Below, in pieces: positions 44,252 to 53,815 of a stretch of 64,000 nt of DNA. The stretch spans positions 375,296-439,295 of the forward strand of contig DIYO01000009.1 in NCBI GenBank assembly GCA_002427755.1. The letters run 5' to 3'. The translations under genes and the position numbers were made by a program. How positions within the stretch are numbered: position 1 is the first letter of the stretch; every line of letters starts with the position of its first letter. The notes under the pieces were generated by a model. It ran no database searches. It was not told where the DNA came from and worked only from the letters and a program-made list of their open reading frames with translations. The DNA comes from Roseivirga sp. UBA6052. GTDB taxonomy: Bacteria > Bacteroidota > Bacteroidia > Cytophagales > Cyclobacteriaceae.

Positions 44252-45217
44252 ATGAGTGAGCAAAAATCTGACGTAGCCCTTGCTGATAAATTTACTGAGG
44301 ACTTCAAGAATTTAAAGAACGAGATTTCTAAAGTAATCATTGGGCAAGAAAAGGTTGTTGAACTTTTACTCACTTCAATCTTCTGCCAAGGTCATAGTCT
44401 CTTAGTTGGGGTGCCAGGCTTAGCCAAAACTTTGTTGATTCAAACAATCGCTTCTGCCTTAGACCTTAGTTTTAAAAGAATCCAGTTCACTCCCGACCTT
44501 ATGCCGTCAGACATTTTGGGAGCAGAAACAATTGATAAAGACCGTAATTTTAAATTCATACAAGGTCCGATCTTTGCAAACATTATTCTTGCTGATGAAA
44601 TAAACAGGACGCCCCCCAAAACTCAAGCTGCGCTTCTAGAGGCAATGCAAGAGTACTCGGTGACAGTGGCTGGTCAACACTTTAAACTTGAAAAGCCTTT
44701 TTTCGTTTTGGCGACTCAAAACCCAATTGAGCAAGAAGGTACCTACCCACTGCCAGAGGCTCAATTAGACAGATTCCTATTTAATATTGCACTAGACTAC
44801 CCGAGCTTTGAAGCTGAGGTGGACATTGTGAAGAATACGACTACGGACGAAGAGAAAGTTGTAGAGCACGTGCTAGGTGCTAAAGAAGTTATCGAATACC
44901 AACACTTAGTGAGAAAGGTACCCGTTGCCGATAATGTAATTCAGTATGCTGTTGAGTTAGTGCATAAAACCAGATTGAATGGTCAGCATACACCTGAAAT
45001 AACAAGGGAATTCATAGAATGGGGAGCAGGACCAAGAGCATCTCAAAGTTTGGTAATGGCAGCAAAATGTAATGCTTTAATCAACGGCAAATATTCACCG
45101 GATATTGAAGACGTTCGGGCCATCGCCAAACCTATATTAAGACATAGAATTGTAAGAAACTTTAAAGCTGAAGCAGAAGGTATTACAATTAACAAGTTGA
45201 TCGAGGAACTACTCTAG
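44252..45217 (+). CDS. MoxR-family AAA ATPase
   Basis: The 321-residue AAA+ protein has Walker A GVPGLAKT (53-60), Walker B ADEINRTPPK (about 112-121) and the MoxR lid region. MoxR ATPases act as chaperones, usually with VWA-domain partners, which are not in the window. It follows surA by 3 nt and may be part of the same transcript. Its stop overlaps the stop of the convergent hydroxyacyl-CoA dehydrogenase gene in a CTAG. Confidence 0.92.
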   Translation: MSEQKSDVALADKFTEDFKNLKNEISKVIIGQEKVVELLLTSIFCQGHSLLVGVPGLAKTLLIQTIASALDLSFKRIQFTPDLMPSDILGAETIDKDRNFKFIQGPIFANIILADEINRTPPKTQAALLEAMQEYSVTVAGQHFKLEKPFFVLATQNPIEQEGTYPLPEAQLDRFLFNIALDYPSFEAEVDIVKNTTTDEEKVVEHVLGAKEVIEYQHLVRKVPVADNVIQYAVELVHKTRLNGQHTPEITREFIEWGAGPRASQSLVMAAKCNALINGKYSPDIEDVRAIAKPILRHRIVRNFKAEAEGITINKLIEELL

Positions 45218-46071
45218 TCGTAAGCATAGAAACCTCTTCCTGATTTCCTTCCTGTATGACCAGCATCTACCTTTTGCTCTTGAATCCTTGATGGTCTGAA
45301 CTTACTGTCGTAGTGGAATGCTTCAAACATAGATTTTGTAACAAGAAAGTTCGAATCTACTCCAATAAGATCCATTAATCTGAATGGCCCCATCTTAAAA
45401 CCCGAAGATTCTATTAATCTATCAATTCCATCGAGCGTGGCCACATTCTCTTCCAGTACTTTTAACCCTTCTACATAAAAGTGCCTTGCAACTCTATTTA
45501 CTATAAAACCGGGAGCATCAGAGGCCATAACAGGTTGCTTACCCAATTTAAGCGCTAAATCATATACCATATTAGCAACTTTCTCATCTGTTGCTACTCC
45601 CGATATTACCTCAACGAGTTTCATGATATGAGCCGGATTAAAGAAATGCATCCCCACAAATCGTTCAGGTCTTTTAAGTGAGGCTGCAATCCGAGTAATC
45701 GGTATCGATGATGTGTTAGAAGCCAAGATGGTTGTATCGTTATTAATACTCTCTAGATGAGCAAAAAGCGACTGTTTAATATCCAGCTTTTCTAAAATTG
45801 CTTCAACAATAATATCACCTACTAAATTGTTCCTGTCTAATGTGGTAGAGATGTTATCGAGCGATTCTTGTTTCTGAAGTTGGGACACCTTGCCTCTTGC
45901 AATTCCCTTATCTAGATTTCCTTCAATTCTTTTTACTGCATTTTGAAGAGCTTCCTCATTCAGATCATATAACAATACGGAGTACCCAGCCATTGCGCTC
46001 ACTTGAGCAATACCTTGACCCATGGTACCTGCACCAATAACTACAACCTTCTTTATATCATCTAGGGTCAT
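45214..46071 (-). CDS. 3-hydroxyacyl-CoA dehydrogenase (3-hydroxybutyryl-CoA type)
   Basis: This 285-residue NAD-dependent enzyme has GAGTMG at 13-18, the catalytic region SNTSSIPIT and GMHFFNPAHIMKLVEV (about 138-153), then the all-alpha C-terminal domain. Length fits the small single-function enzymes that oxidise 3-hydroxyacyl-CoA. The gene shares a 4-nt ATGA overlap with the end of pheS, so the two are coupled although unrelated in function. Confidence 0.9.
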   Translation of the reverse strand: MTLDDIKKVVVIGAGTMGQGIAQVSAMAGYSVLLYDLNEEALQNAVKRIEGNLDKGIARGKVSQLQKQESLDNISTTLDRNNLVGDIIVEAILEKLDIKQSLFAHLESINNDTTILASNTSSIPITRIAASLKRPERFVGMHFFNPAHIMKLVEVISGVATDEKVANMVYDLALKLGKQPVMASDAPGFIVNRVARHFYVEGLKVLEENVATLDGIDRLIESSGFKMGPFRLMDLIGVDSNFLVTKSMFEAFHYDSKFRPSRIQEQKVDAGHTGRKSGRGFYAYD

Positions 46072-47087
46072 AAAGCATTAAACTGTTTTAAGAATCTAAT
46101 GTCGTTTTCGGTAAACAAGCGCAAGTCTTTAATCTGATATTTGAGCATTGCAATACGCTCTATACCCATACCAAATGCAAAACCGGAATACTTCTTAGAA
46201 TCAATTCCGCAGTTCTCCAAAACATTAGGGTCTACCATTCCAGAACCACCAATCTCTACCCAGCCAGTTCCTTTACAAATATTGCATCCTTTTCCTCCAC
46301 AAATCTGGCAAGATATATCAATCTCAGCGCTTGGTTCAGTAAAAGGGAAATAGGAAGGTCTAAAACGAATCTTAGTTCCTTCATTAAACATCTCCTTTAC
46401 AAAGTGATACAATGTCTGCTTCAGGTCAGCAAAAGAAACACCTTCATCCACATATAAACCTTCCATTTGATGAAAAATACAATGCGCACGAGCCGAAATA
46501 GCCTCATTTCGGTAAACTCTACCTGGTGACAATGTTCTTATTGGCGGTTTCTCATTCTCTAATACTCTAATTTGAACGCTAGATGTATGTGTTCTCAAAG
46601 CTATATCCGGATTCTTCTCTATAAAGAATGTATCCTGCATTTCTCTGGCAGGGTGATTTGGCGGGAAATTAAGTGCTGTAAAATTGTGCCAATCATCTTC
46701 AATTTCAGGTCCGCTAGAAACATTAAAGCCAATGCGTTCAAAAATCTGAATAAAACGCTGTCTGGTAGCAGTTAACGGATGTATGGAACCAAACTGATCT
46801 ACGCTGGGTGGCAACGTTAAATCTAAATCTGCTGCTTCTTCCTCACCACCTGATTTTAAACTCTCAATAAGCTCTTGAAATTTTTCTTGAGCTATATTCT
46901 TTAGCGTATTCACCTCTTGACCAAATGCCTTCTTTTGATCATTTGGAATGTTTTTCATTTCGGCAAACAGATCAGCGATCACATTCTTTCTACCGATAAA
47001 CTTTAATCTGAATTGTTCAAGCTGGTCATCATTTGTGACTTGATAACTTCTTATTTCTTCAGATAATTCGTTTATTTTATTAGACAT
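46068..47087 (-). CDS. pheS: phenylalanyl-tRNA synthetase alpha subunit
   Basis: The 339-residue alpha subunit has the N-terminal coiled-coil for tRNA (about 1-80) and the class II catalytic core with motifs HPAREMQDTF (about 144-153), RTHTSSVQ and FAFGMGIERIAM. A CxxC-type cluster CQICGGKGCNICKG (about 262-275) is usual in the family. pheT is not adjacent. A promoter box lies upstream. Confidence 0.95.
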   Translation of the reverse strand: MSNKINELSEEIRSYQVTNDDQLEQFRLKFIGRKNVIADLFAEMKNIPNDQKKAFGQEVNTLKNIAQEKFQELIESLKSGGEEEAADLDLTLPPSVDQFGSIHPLTATRQRFIQIFERIGFNVSSGPEIEDDWHNFTALNFPPNHPAREMQDTFFIEKNPDIALRTHTSSVQIRVLENEKPPIRTLSPGRVYRNEAISARAHCIFHQMEGLYVDEGVSFADLKQTLYHFVKEMFNEGTKIRFRPSYFPFTEPSAEIDISCQICGGKGCNICKGTGWVEIGGSGMVDPNVLENCGIDSKKYSGFAFGMGIERIAMLKYQIKDLRLFTENDIRFLKQFNAL

Positions 47088-47109
47088 AGAAATGGTCTTT
47101 AATGTGGGA

Positions 47110-47117
47110 CAAAGTTA
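47110..47117 (-). promoter_or_regulatory. -7 promoter box of pheS (TAACTTTG)
   Basis: A perfect TAnnTTTG on the - strand, ending 22 nt before the pheS ATG. The expected start is about 16 nt before the ATG. Confidence 0.55.
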
Positions 47118-47162
47118 ACAGTACTTCAAGATTATTAGGCCTTAAACTTTAAAATTGATACC

Positions 47163-48182
47163 ATGAACAACATACTAGTTACCGGAGGAGCTGGATATAT
47201 TGGCTCACATGTAAGTGTTAAATTAATTGAGTACGGTTACAACCCAATTGTGCTAGACAATTTCTCTAATTCTGACATCAGTGTTTTAGACGGTGTAGAG
47301 AAAATTTCCGGTAAAAAACCAAAACTGTATGAAGGAGACATTTTAGACCAAAGGATCTTTGATAAAATCTTCACGGAACAGAAAATAGATGGAGTTATTC
47401 ACTTTGCTGCCAAGAAAGCGGTTGGTGAATCTGTGGAAAACCCAATGCTTTATTACTCAACCAACCTTTCAGGCTTAGTGAACTTATTAGAAGCCATGAA
47501 GAGACATGGTGTCTCTAATCTAGTATTCTCTAGCAGTTGTACAGTATATGGTCAACCAGAAGAACTTCCAGTAACTGAATCTTCACCTAAACAAGAAGCC
47601 AATTCCCCTTATGGAAACACCAAACAGGTTGGAGAAGAAATAATAGAAGACCTAATTAAAAGTGGAGTCGATTTTAGAGCGATCTCATTGAGATACTTCA
47701 ATCCAATTGGAGCCCACCCCAGTAGTGAAATAGGAGAATTACCGCTTGGCGTACCTAACAACCTAGTACCCTTTATTACACAAACAGCTGCAGGTATGAG
47801 GGATCATCTCACAGTTTTTGGCGGGGATTACGATACACATGATGGAACCTGTGTAAGAGACTATATTCATGTTATGGATTTAGCGGATGCCCATATTAGG
47901 AGTTTCGAATACCTAAATAGAATTGAAAATGAAAATCACTATGACTTTGTAAACATTGGTACAGGAACAGGAAGTACAGTTCTAGATGCCATAAACAGTT
48001 TTGAAAAGATGACCGGTTTGAAGCTTAATTACAAAATAGGCCCCAGAAGACCTGGTGATGTAGAGAAAGTATACGCCAATGTAGATAAGTCTAATAAATT
48101 GCTCAAATGGTCTACTCAACTTTCGTTAGACGATGCTATGCTTGACGCATGGAACTGGCAAAAACGCATTTCTAAAATTTAA
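47163..48182 (+). CDS. galE: UDP-glucose 4-epimerase
   Basis: The 339-residue enzyme interconverts UDP-Glc and UDP-Gal. It has the NAD motif GGAGYIGSH (8-16), SSSCTVYG and the catalytic SPYGNTK (Tyr and Lys near 150-154), plus the DGTCVRDYIHVMDLADAH segment typical for GalE. It is the first of three rightward nucleotide-sugar genes at the start of the polysaccharide region. Confidence 0.95.
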   Translation: MNNILVTGGAGYIGSHVSVKLIEYGYNPIVLDNFSNSDISVLDGVEKISGKKPKLYEGDILDQRIFDKIFTEQKIDGVIHFAAKKAVGESVENPMLYYSTNLSGLVNLLEAMKRHGVSNLVFSSSCTVYGQPEELPVTESSPKQEANSPYGNTKQVGEEIIEDLIKSGVDFRAISLRYFNPIGAHPSSEIGELPLGVPNNLVPFITQTAAGMRDHLTVFGGDYDTHDGTCVRDYIHVMDLADAHIRSFEYLNRIENENHYDFVNIGTGTGSTVLDAINSFEKMTGLKLNYKIGPRRPGDVEKVYANVDKSNKLLKWSTQLSLDDAMLDAWNWQKRISKI

Positions 48183-48189
48183 CCTTTAA

Positions 48190-48209
48190 TTGTCGTTATT
48201 AGACGACAA
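48190..48209. repeat. 7-bp inverted repeat between galE and ugd
   Basis: TTGTCGT and ACGACAA are perfect complements with a 6-nt loop, 7 nt after the galE stop, followed by an A-rich run rather than T. It may be an attenuating hairpin, or a terminator for the - strand only. A possible -7 box TAGATTCG lies at 48239-48246 ahead of ugd. Confidence 0.4.
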
Positions 48210-48285
48210 AAATCATGTATTAATCGAAAGCTCCTTATTAGATTCGTGACAACAACGAATTTTGTAAGGAATCAAAATAACCGTC

Positions 48286-49602
48286 ATGAAAATAACTATT
48301 GTCGGCACCGGCTATGTGGGTTTAGTAACAGGTACCTGCTTCTCAGAAGTGGGTATTGACGTAACCTGCGTAGATATCGATGCTAAGAAAATCGAAAACC
48401 TTGAAAAAGGGATAATGCCTATCTACGAACCAGGCCTTGAATCAATGGTTCTTAAAAATATGGAGAGAGGTCGACTCCATTTTAGCACATCTTTGAAAGA
48501 TTCACTAGAGGAAACAGAAGCTGTATTTATTGCAGTAGGTACTCCTCCCGGAGAAGATGGAAGTGCCGACCTAAAATATGTTCTTGCTGTTGCTAGAGAA
48601 GTAGGTCAACACATGAAAGATTATGTGGTTGTAGTCACTAAAAGTACTGTGCCAGTTGGAACTGCAGAAAAGGTAAGACACGCTGTGGCAGATGAATTAA
48701 ATAAGAGAGGATCAGATTTAACATTTGATGTTGCATCGAACCCAGAATTCTTGAAAGAGGGAGCAGCTATTAATGACTTCTTAAAGCCCGACAGAATTGT
48801 AGTTGGTGTAGAATCGGATAGATCTCAGAAAATAATGGAAAGACTATATAAACCCTTCCTTCTGAATGGTCACCCAACGATTTTCATGGATATACCGTCT
48901 GCAGAAATGACAAAATATGCTGCGAATTCCATGCTTGCTACTAAAATCAGTTTTATGAATGATGTGGCTAACCTATGTGAATTAATGGGTGCAGATGTTA
49001 ACATGGTAAGGAAAGGAATAGGAAGTGACTCTAGAATCGGAACAAAGTTCATATACCCGGGAGTAGGATACGGAGGATCATGTTTTCCTAAGGACGTAAA
49101 AGCTCTAATAAAAACAGCTGAAGAGAACGGCTATAATATGAGGGTTCTTAATGCTGTTGAGGATGTAAACAATGCTCAAAAATCTATTATGGCTAACAAA
49201 GTCAAAAAACATTTTGGTGAAGATTTATCGGGCATGACTTTCGCCATGTGGGGATTGTCTTTTAAACCAAAGACAGATGACATGCGAGAAGCACCTTCTA
49301 TAGTAATCGCCAATCAACTTATGGCTTTAGGTGCAAAAATCAAGGCATTTGATCCTGTAGCTATGGAAGAAGCTAAAAGAGATTTAGGGGATACAATTAC
49401 TTACTGTAAAGATGAGTATGAAACGCTAATTGAAGCAGACGCTATGCTACTGATTACAGAATGGCCGGAATTTAGAGTTCCAAATTTCACAGTGATTGGT
49501 AAGCTATTGAAGAATAAAGTAGTCTTTGATGGTAGAAACATCTACGATGGTGAAGAGTTGAGAGAACTCGGTTTCGAATATTATGGAATAGGACTAAAGT
49601 AA
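48286..49602 (+). CDS. ugd: UDP-glucose 6-dehydrogenase
   Basis: The 438-residue dehydrogenase oxidises UDP-Glc to UDP-GlcA in two NAD-dependent steps. Its N-terminal motif is GTGYVGLVTGTCFSEVG (7-23) and the catalytic Cys266 lies in GGSCFPKD. Full-length and in-frame. It supplies the UDP-GlcA that the next enzyme decarboxylates, 6 nt downstream. Confidence 0.95.
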   Translation: MKITIVGTGYVGLVTGTCFSEVGIDVTCVDIDAKKIENLEKGIMPIYEPGLESMVLKNMERGRLHFSTSLKDSLEETEAVFIAVGTPPGEDGSADLKYVLAVAREVGQHMKDYVVVVTKSTVPVGTAEKVRHAVADELNKRGSDLTFDVASNPEFLKEGAAINDFLKPDRIVVGVESDRSQKIMERLYKPFLLNGHPTIFMDIPSAEMTKYAANSMLATKISFMNDVANLCELMGADVNMVRKGIGSDSRIGTKFIYPGVGYGGSCFPKDVKALIKTAEENGYNMRVLNAVEDVNNAQKSIMANKVKKHFGEDLSGMTFAMWGLSFKPKTDDMREAPSIVIANQLMALGAKIKAFDPVAMEEAKRDLGDTITYCKDEYETLIEADAMLLITEWPEFRVPNFTVIGKLLKNKVVFDGRNIYDGEELRELGFEYYGIGLK

Positions 49603-49608
49603 ACTGAT

Positions 49609-50595
49609 ATGAAAAAGAAAGTCCTTATTACTGGAGCAGCAGGTTTTTTAGGTTCGCATTTATGCGATAGATTCATCAAGGAAGGGTTCTATGTTATTGG
49701 CATGGACAACTTGATTACTGGAAGTATGGATAATATTGAGCACCTGATGCCGAATAAGGACTTCGAATTCTATCATCATGATGTCTCAAATTTCGTTCAC
49801 GTTCCTGGCGAGCTAGATTATATTCTTCATTTTGCATCTCCAGCAAGCCCTATCGATTATCTCAAGATCCCTATTCAGACATTGAAGGTAGGTTCTTTAG
49901 GTACTCATAACCTTTTAGGACTAGCTCGAGCAAAGGGATCAAGAATGCTAATCGCATCTACTTCTGAGGTTTATGGTGATCCTCTTGTTCACCCTCAAAC
50001 TGAAGAATATTATGGTAATGTGAACCCAATTGGACCTAGAGGAGTATATGATGAGGCTAAGCGCTTTCAAGAGGCTGTAACGATGGCATATCATACATAT
50101 CACGGACTAGAAACTCGTATTGTCAGAATCTTTAATACTTATGGACCTAGAATGAGGTTAAATGATGGTAGGGTACTTCCTGCTTTTATTGGCCAAGCAC
50201 TTAGGGGAGAAGATCTTACAGTCTTTGGTGATGGTTCACAGACTAGGTCGTTCTGTTATGTAGATGATCAAGTTGATGGGATATTTAGACTATTGATGTC
50301 AGATTACGCCTACCCAGTTAATATTGGAAACCCAGACGAAATAACCATTGCTCAGTTTGCCGAAGAGATTATTAAGCTAACTGGCACAACACAAAAGGTT
50401 ATCTATAAGGATCTTCCAAAAGATGACCCTATGCAGAGGCAGCCAAATATTACAAAAGCCAAAGATATTCTTGGTTGGGAACCTAAAGTATCAAGACAGG
50501 AAGGTCTGAAGATTACATATGAATACTTCAAGTCATTACCTGAGGAGAAACTCTTTCAGAAAGAGCATAAAGATTTTAAGGGGTACATTAAGTAA
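49609..50595 (+). CDS. uxs: UDP-glucuronate decarboxylase (UDP-xylose synthase)
   Basis: A 328-residue extended short-chain dehydrogenase with GAAGFLGSHL (8-17) and the Uxs-type RGVYDEAKRFQEA region carrying the catalytic Tyr and Lys. It decarboxylates UDP-GlcA to UDP-xylose, and its place after ugd supports this. It may also release the 4-keto intermediate, as some relatives do. The stop faces the stop of the Wzi-family gene, 4 nt apart. Confidence 0.9.
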   Translation: MKKKVLITGAAGFLGSHLCDRFIKEGFYVIGMDNLITGSMDNIEHLMPNKDFEFYHHDVSNFVHVPGELDYILHFASPASPIDYLKIPIQTLKVGSLGTHNLLGLARAKGSRMLIASTSEVYGDPLVHPQTEEYYGNVNPIGPRGVYDEAKRFQEAVTMAYHTYHGLETRIVRIFNTYGPRMRLNDGRVLPAFIGQALRGEDLTVFGDGSQTRSFCYVDDQVDGIFRLLMSDYAYPVNIGNPDEITIAQFAEEIIKLTGTTQKVIYKDLPKDDPMQRQPNITKAKDILGWEPKVSRQEGLKITYEYFKSLPEEKLFQKEHKDFKGYIK

Positions 50596-50599
50596 CCCC

Positions 50600-52117
50600 T
50601 TAATTCTTTTTGGATAAGAAATTCTTATATGCGATTGCGACTTCTAATCCGAAATTATTCGATATATCTCCAAAATCTGCTGCCATTCTCATTCTTAATT
50701 CGAAGTTCTCATTCTGCTTAAAAGGAGTATCTGTTAGTTCTAACAAAAAATTCGATTGAAAAAGAGGGTCTTTAAAAACATATTCAAAATCAGGATTAGT
50801 CCAGACACCTTCCCAGGAAAATCTACCTTCATATAATCCGGCATATGTACCATAGTTCATAGAGAAAGTAGACAAGAGTTTGTAATTAATAGAATTCAAA
50901 CTCCCAATTAAGCCTAAATGTATAGCCTGAATTCGGTTATTTACGATAGCAACCTCATAGTCTGGTATAATGCCAAAATAATATTGGCTCAATGCTCTAT
51001 CAATAAATAATGGGTTACCGATTACTCTATCTTGGTAAGTCCAACCATCTCTATACAACCAGTTATTATAGAAATCTTGTCTTCCTGAAAACCCGAAACC
51101 AAAATTGTCGACATCTGGCGGTATAGGATCTGGTAATCCTGGACCCCTTTGATACTTGGTTGAAAAATATTCTAACACAAAATACTTGATCCCTGCTATT
51201 GGAGCACGACTCACATCAACTTTCAAGCTTACTCCCCTATCTCGATTATCACGAAAATTGTAAATAACAGAACCAGCTCCTCCTTCAAAAGGTGTTTGTA
51301 AACTTAGATCTACAAATGTTGTTTCCGAAAACTTATAAGTAACTCCTATATCAACATGGCCAACTGTATTACCTAAAGCATTGCGTTCACCAGAAAAAGC
51401 CTCGTCATCTCCTTGACTAAATATTACTTTCCAAAAGTCACTTAGTGTCCAATTATCCTTAAACTCTGGGTTTGGTTCGCTGGCTGTTCCTCCCCACACA
51501 ACAAGATGATTTACGCCCCCATAAACTGAAAACTTATTGATTTGAATATTTGCATAGGCAGATTTACCATGTAGCCATGGGCTTTGTATGTATCTGTTTT
51601 GATCAAGCCAACCATGAAAAAATGAGCCTTTAAATGATATCACACCTTTCAAAAATGACGGAGACCAATACTCATCCATAAAAAAACCAACCTTTGGAAA
51701 GGCCCTAGCATTATTAGTAACACTAAAGTTGTTTATCGTGAGTTCATCAAACTCTTTATGAACCTCCTCCCTCATGCCTGCTACAAATGCCAATTGACCA
51801 TAGTCATATTGAAGGTAACCTTCTCTAGCTCTTATAGGAGTCGATTGAGTAGCCATATAGAGATCTACACCATAAGTGAGACCTTTAATTTTTTTAGATA
51901 GCAAATTTCCGGAGGAAGCTCCCCTTACATATACACCATTAAAGTCGTAATCAAAGATCCCACCAGTAAATGAGTGAGAATAAAGCGGTAAAAAAGATCT
52001 GCTACTTCCTACAAAACCAAAGTCTATTGAACTTGTTAATGAGTCTTGTTGAGCAAAAGACTTTAAAGAAACAAAGACTAATACTAGCCAAAATACCTTA
52101 TAGAATCGTTGAGTCAT
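50600..52117 (-). CDS. Wzi-family capsule assembly outer-membrane protein (first copy)
   Basis: The product has 505 residues from the ATG at 52117; the frame also includes an upstream TTG. It has a signal peptide (about 1-21, SFAQ) and a barrel-like sequence of alternating strands. Features of the Wzi/capsule assembly family include the FMDEYWSPS segment and the late SINYKLLSTFSMNYG stretch. Wzi holds or guides group 1 capsule on the surface. The second copy at 54502 lies on the opposite strand. Function is by family resemblance only. Confidence 0.8.
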   Translation of the reverse strand: MTQRFYKVFWLVLVFVSLKSFAQQDSLTSSIDFGFVGSSRSFLPLYSHSFTGGIFDYDFNGVYVRGASSGNLLSKKIKGLTYGVDLYMATQSTPIRAREGYLQYDYGQLAFVAGMREEVHKEFDELTINNFSVTNNARAFPKVGFFMDEYWSPSFLKGVISFKGSFFHGWLDQNRYIQSPWLHGKSAYANIQINKFSVYGGVNHLVVWGGTASEPNPEFKDNWTLSDFWKVIFSQGDDEAFSGERNALGNTVGHVDIGVTYKFSETTFVDLSLQTPFEGGAGSVIYNFRDNRDRGVSLKVDVSRAPIAGIKYFVLEYFSTKYQRGPGLPDPIPPDVDNFGFGFSGRQDFYNNWLYRDGWTYQDRVIGNPLFIDRALSQYYFGIIPDYEVAIVNNRIQAIHLGLIGSLNSINYKLLSTFSMNYGTYAGLYEGRFSWEGVWTNPDFEYVFKDPLFQSNFLLELTDTPFKQNENFELRMRMAADFGDISNNFGLEVAIAYKNFLSKKN

Positions 52118-52128
52118 CAAGGGGTGTA

Positions 52129-53511
52129 TTAGTAGGCCTTTTCCTGTCCTTTAATAATAGAATAAACTGTCAGGGAAATAATTTTGATATCTAAAAGAAA
52201 ACTCCAATTCTGTAAATAAAACCTATCAAGCCTTACTCTAGAACTCATTTGAAAATACTCCTCTATCTCACCTCTATAACCCATAGCTTGAGCCAAACCC
52301 GTAACACCTGGTTTAGAAGCATGTCTCTTAGAGAACTTTTCTACTCTTTCTTTATAGGAATCATTTAATGATATTGGATGAGGCCTAGGTCCAACAATTG
52401 ACATGTCTCCTAAAAGAACATTTATAAATTGAGGAAACTCGTCTAAACTTGTTCTTCTTAGAAAAGAACCGATTCTAGTTATCCTAGGATCATTTTTAGT
52501 AGCCCACTTATTATCGGCTTCCTCGTTCATTTCCATTGTACGAAACTTGTAACAATAAAAAGGACTATTATTAACACCGTTTCTTTTCTGTTTAAACAGA
52601 ACAGGTCCTTTTGATGATAATTTTATTGATAAAGCAATAATAGGATAAAGCCACGTAAGAATAAATAAAGTAACCACTGAAGCAAATAGAATATCAAAGG
52701 ATCTCTTTACTACTCTATTCAATTGACTATCTAATGGAAGATCATTAATGTCTACAATAGGGACATCATCGAACCTTTTTAGACTAAAAGACTTGACTAA
52801 ATCTTTATTAAATTCTGGTAAAAGCTTAACCTTGATTAAAGATTCGTCAGCCATTGCAATTACTCGTTTGAGTAATTCTTTATTCACCTTTTCACTGACA
52901 TAAATGATATCCAACTTTTCAAATGGGTCATTGAGTAGTTTATCAATGCTACCTAAGAGAGGATAATCTAAGTACTTTTCTTTTACACTATCAGCATAAA
53001 AACCCTTACATCTGATACCATAATGGGCCTTCCTCTTAAGCACCTTAAAAAGATTGAATCCTAGCTTATCATAACCAACAATTAAGGCATACCTAATATT
53101 ACCACCGAAAGCTCTATATCTATCAAGCGCTAAGTGTACAAATACTCTATATATCGTCATCCAAAGAAAAAGGAGCAAAAACAGAGCAACTAAAAAGGAC
53201 CTATTGACGGCCTGTATATCCAATAGAATCCATGCAATCGATAGTAGAGAGACAAAAAGGAAAGTCGTGGTTACCGCTCTTTTAAACGTTTGATAATAAC
53301 TAACTGCCCTTCCAACTTTGTAATCTTTGCTAATTAGAGATAATGTTGGCCACAGTAACAAATAGACTAAAAAGGTAAGTAGTGCAGTGGAATTATCAAT
53401 TGCTACTCTGTTATAAGTGATTAGCTGTGATAAAACATATACTACCACTAAGACCAACGTCTCGCCTAGAGTAAAAAGAGTGGGGAAGTATTTGTAAAAC
53501 CTATTTTTCAT
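52129..53511 (-). CDS. undecaprenyl-phosphate sugar phosphotransferase (WcaJ-like)
   Basis: A 460-residue polyprenyl glycosylphosphotransferase with four N-terminal membrane segments, a CoA-binding-like central region, then a membrane hairpin and the C-terminal bacterial sugar-transferase domain. Its motifs are KRSFDILFAS (about 270-279), FKQKRNG, KFRTM and LRRTSLDEFPQF. It puts the first sugar-1-phosphate on undecaprenyl phosphate to start the repeat unit, commonly glucose or galactose; the sugar is not readable. The first Wzi gene follows. Confidence 0.9.
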   Translation of the reverse strand: MKNRFYKYFPTLFTLGETLVLVVVYVLSQLITYNRVAIDNSTALLTFLVYLLLWPTLSLISKDYKVGRAVSYYQTFKRAVTTTFLFVSLLSIAWILLDIQAVNRSFLVALFLLLFLWMTIYRVFVHLALDRYRAFGGNIRYALIVGYDKLGFNLFKVLKRKAHYGIRCKGFYADSVKEKYLDYPLLGSIDKLLNDPFEKLDIIYVSEKVNKELLKRVIAMADESLIKVKLLPEFNKDLVKSFSLKRFDDVPIVDINDLPLDSQLNRVVKRSFDILFASVVTLFILTWLYPIIALSIKLSSKGPVLFKQKRNGVNNSPFYCYKFRTMEMNEEADNKWATKNDPRITRIGSFLRRTSLDEFPQFINVLLGDMSIVGPRPHPISLNDSYKERVEKFSKRHASKPGVTGLAQAMGYRGEIEEYFQMSSRVRLDRFYLQNWSFLLDIKIISLTVYSIIKGQEKAY

Positions 53512-53803
53512 TTGGCCTACCTAAATTGGCAGTTTCAATGCAATATTAACACAAGCTACCAAAACATCTGATTCAGTATGTTTTATCTAATTGTTAGAAT
53601 TTTAATCTAAAAGCTTGCAAGTTACAAACGCACATACATATGTTTATAATATATCTATACAAAATATTACTTTTTCATATATCACTTGAAGGTAAATGAA
53701 CTCTAAATCCAAATATGTTTATTGATCAATGTGTAAGTAAAAGCTCTATGGAACAATAAAATGATAATTTCTCTAAAAGTTGAAATCGCATTTATTACTT
53801 TGG
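53512..53803. other. AT-rich divergent intergenic region, no gene seen
   Basis: About 290 bases between the divergent WcaJ-like (-) and lipoprotein (+) genes are strongly AT-rich and hold no convincing frame. They include possible -7-like motifs on the + strand (TATGTTTA near 53640 and TTACTTTG near 53794) and TAATATTG on the - strand. A TGGCAG-N5-ATGCA motif at 53527 resembles sigma-54 but is too far from the gene to be convincing. Promoters of both transcripts must lie here. Confidence 0.6.
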
Positions 53804-53815
53804 ATGAAGTTATAT

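Noticed and set aside
53527..53542. TGGCAG-N5-ATGCA as a sigma-54 promoter
   Set aside because: Both elements carry a mismatch and the next gene starts more than 260 nt away.
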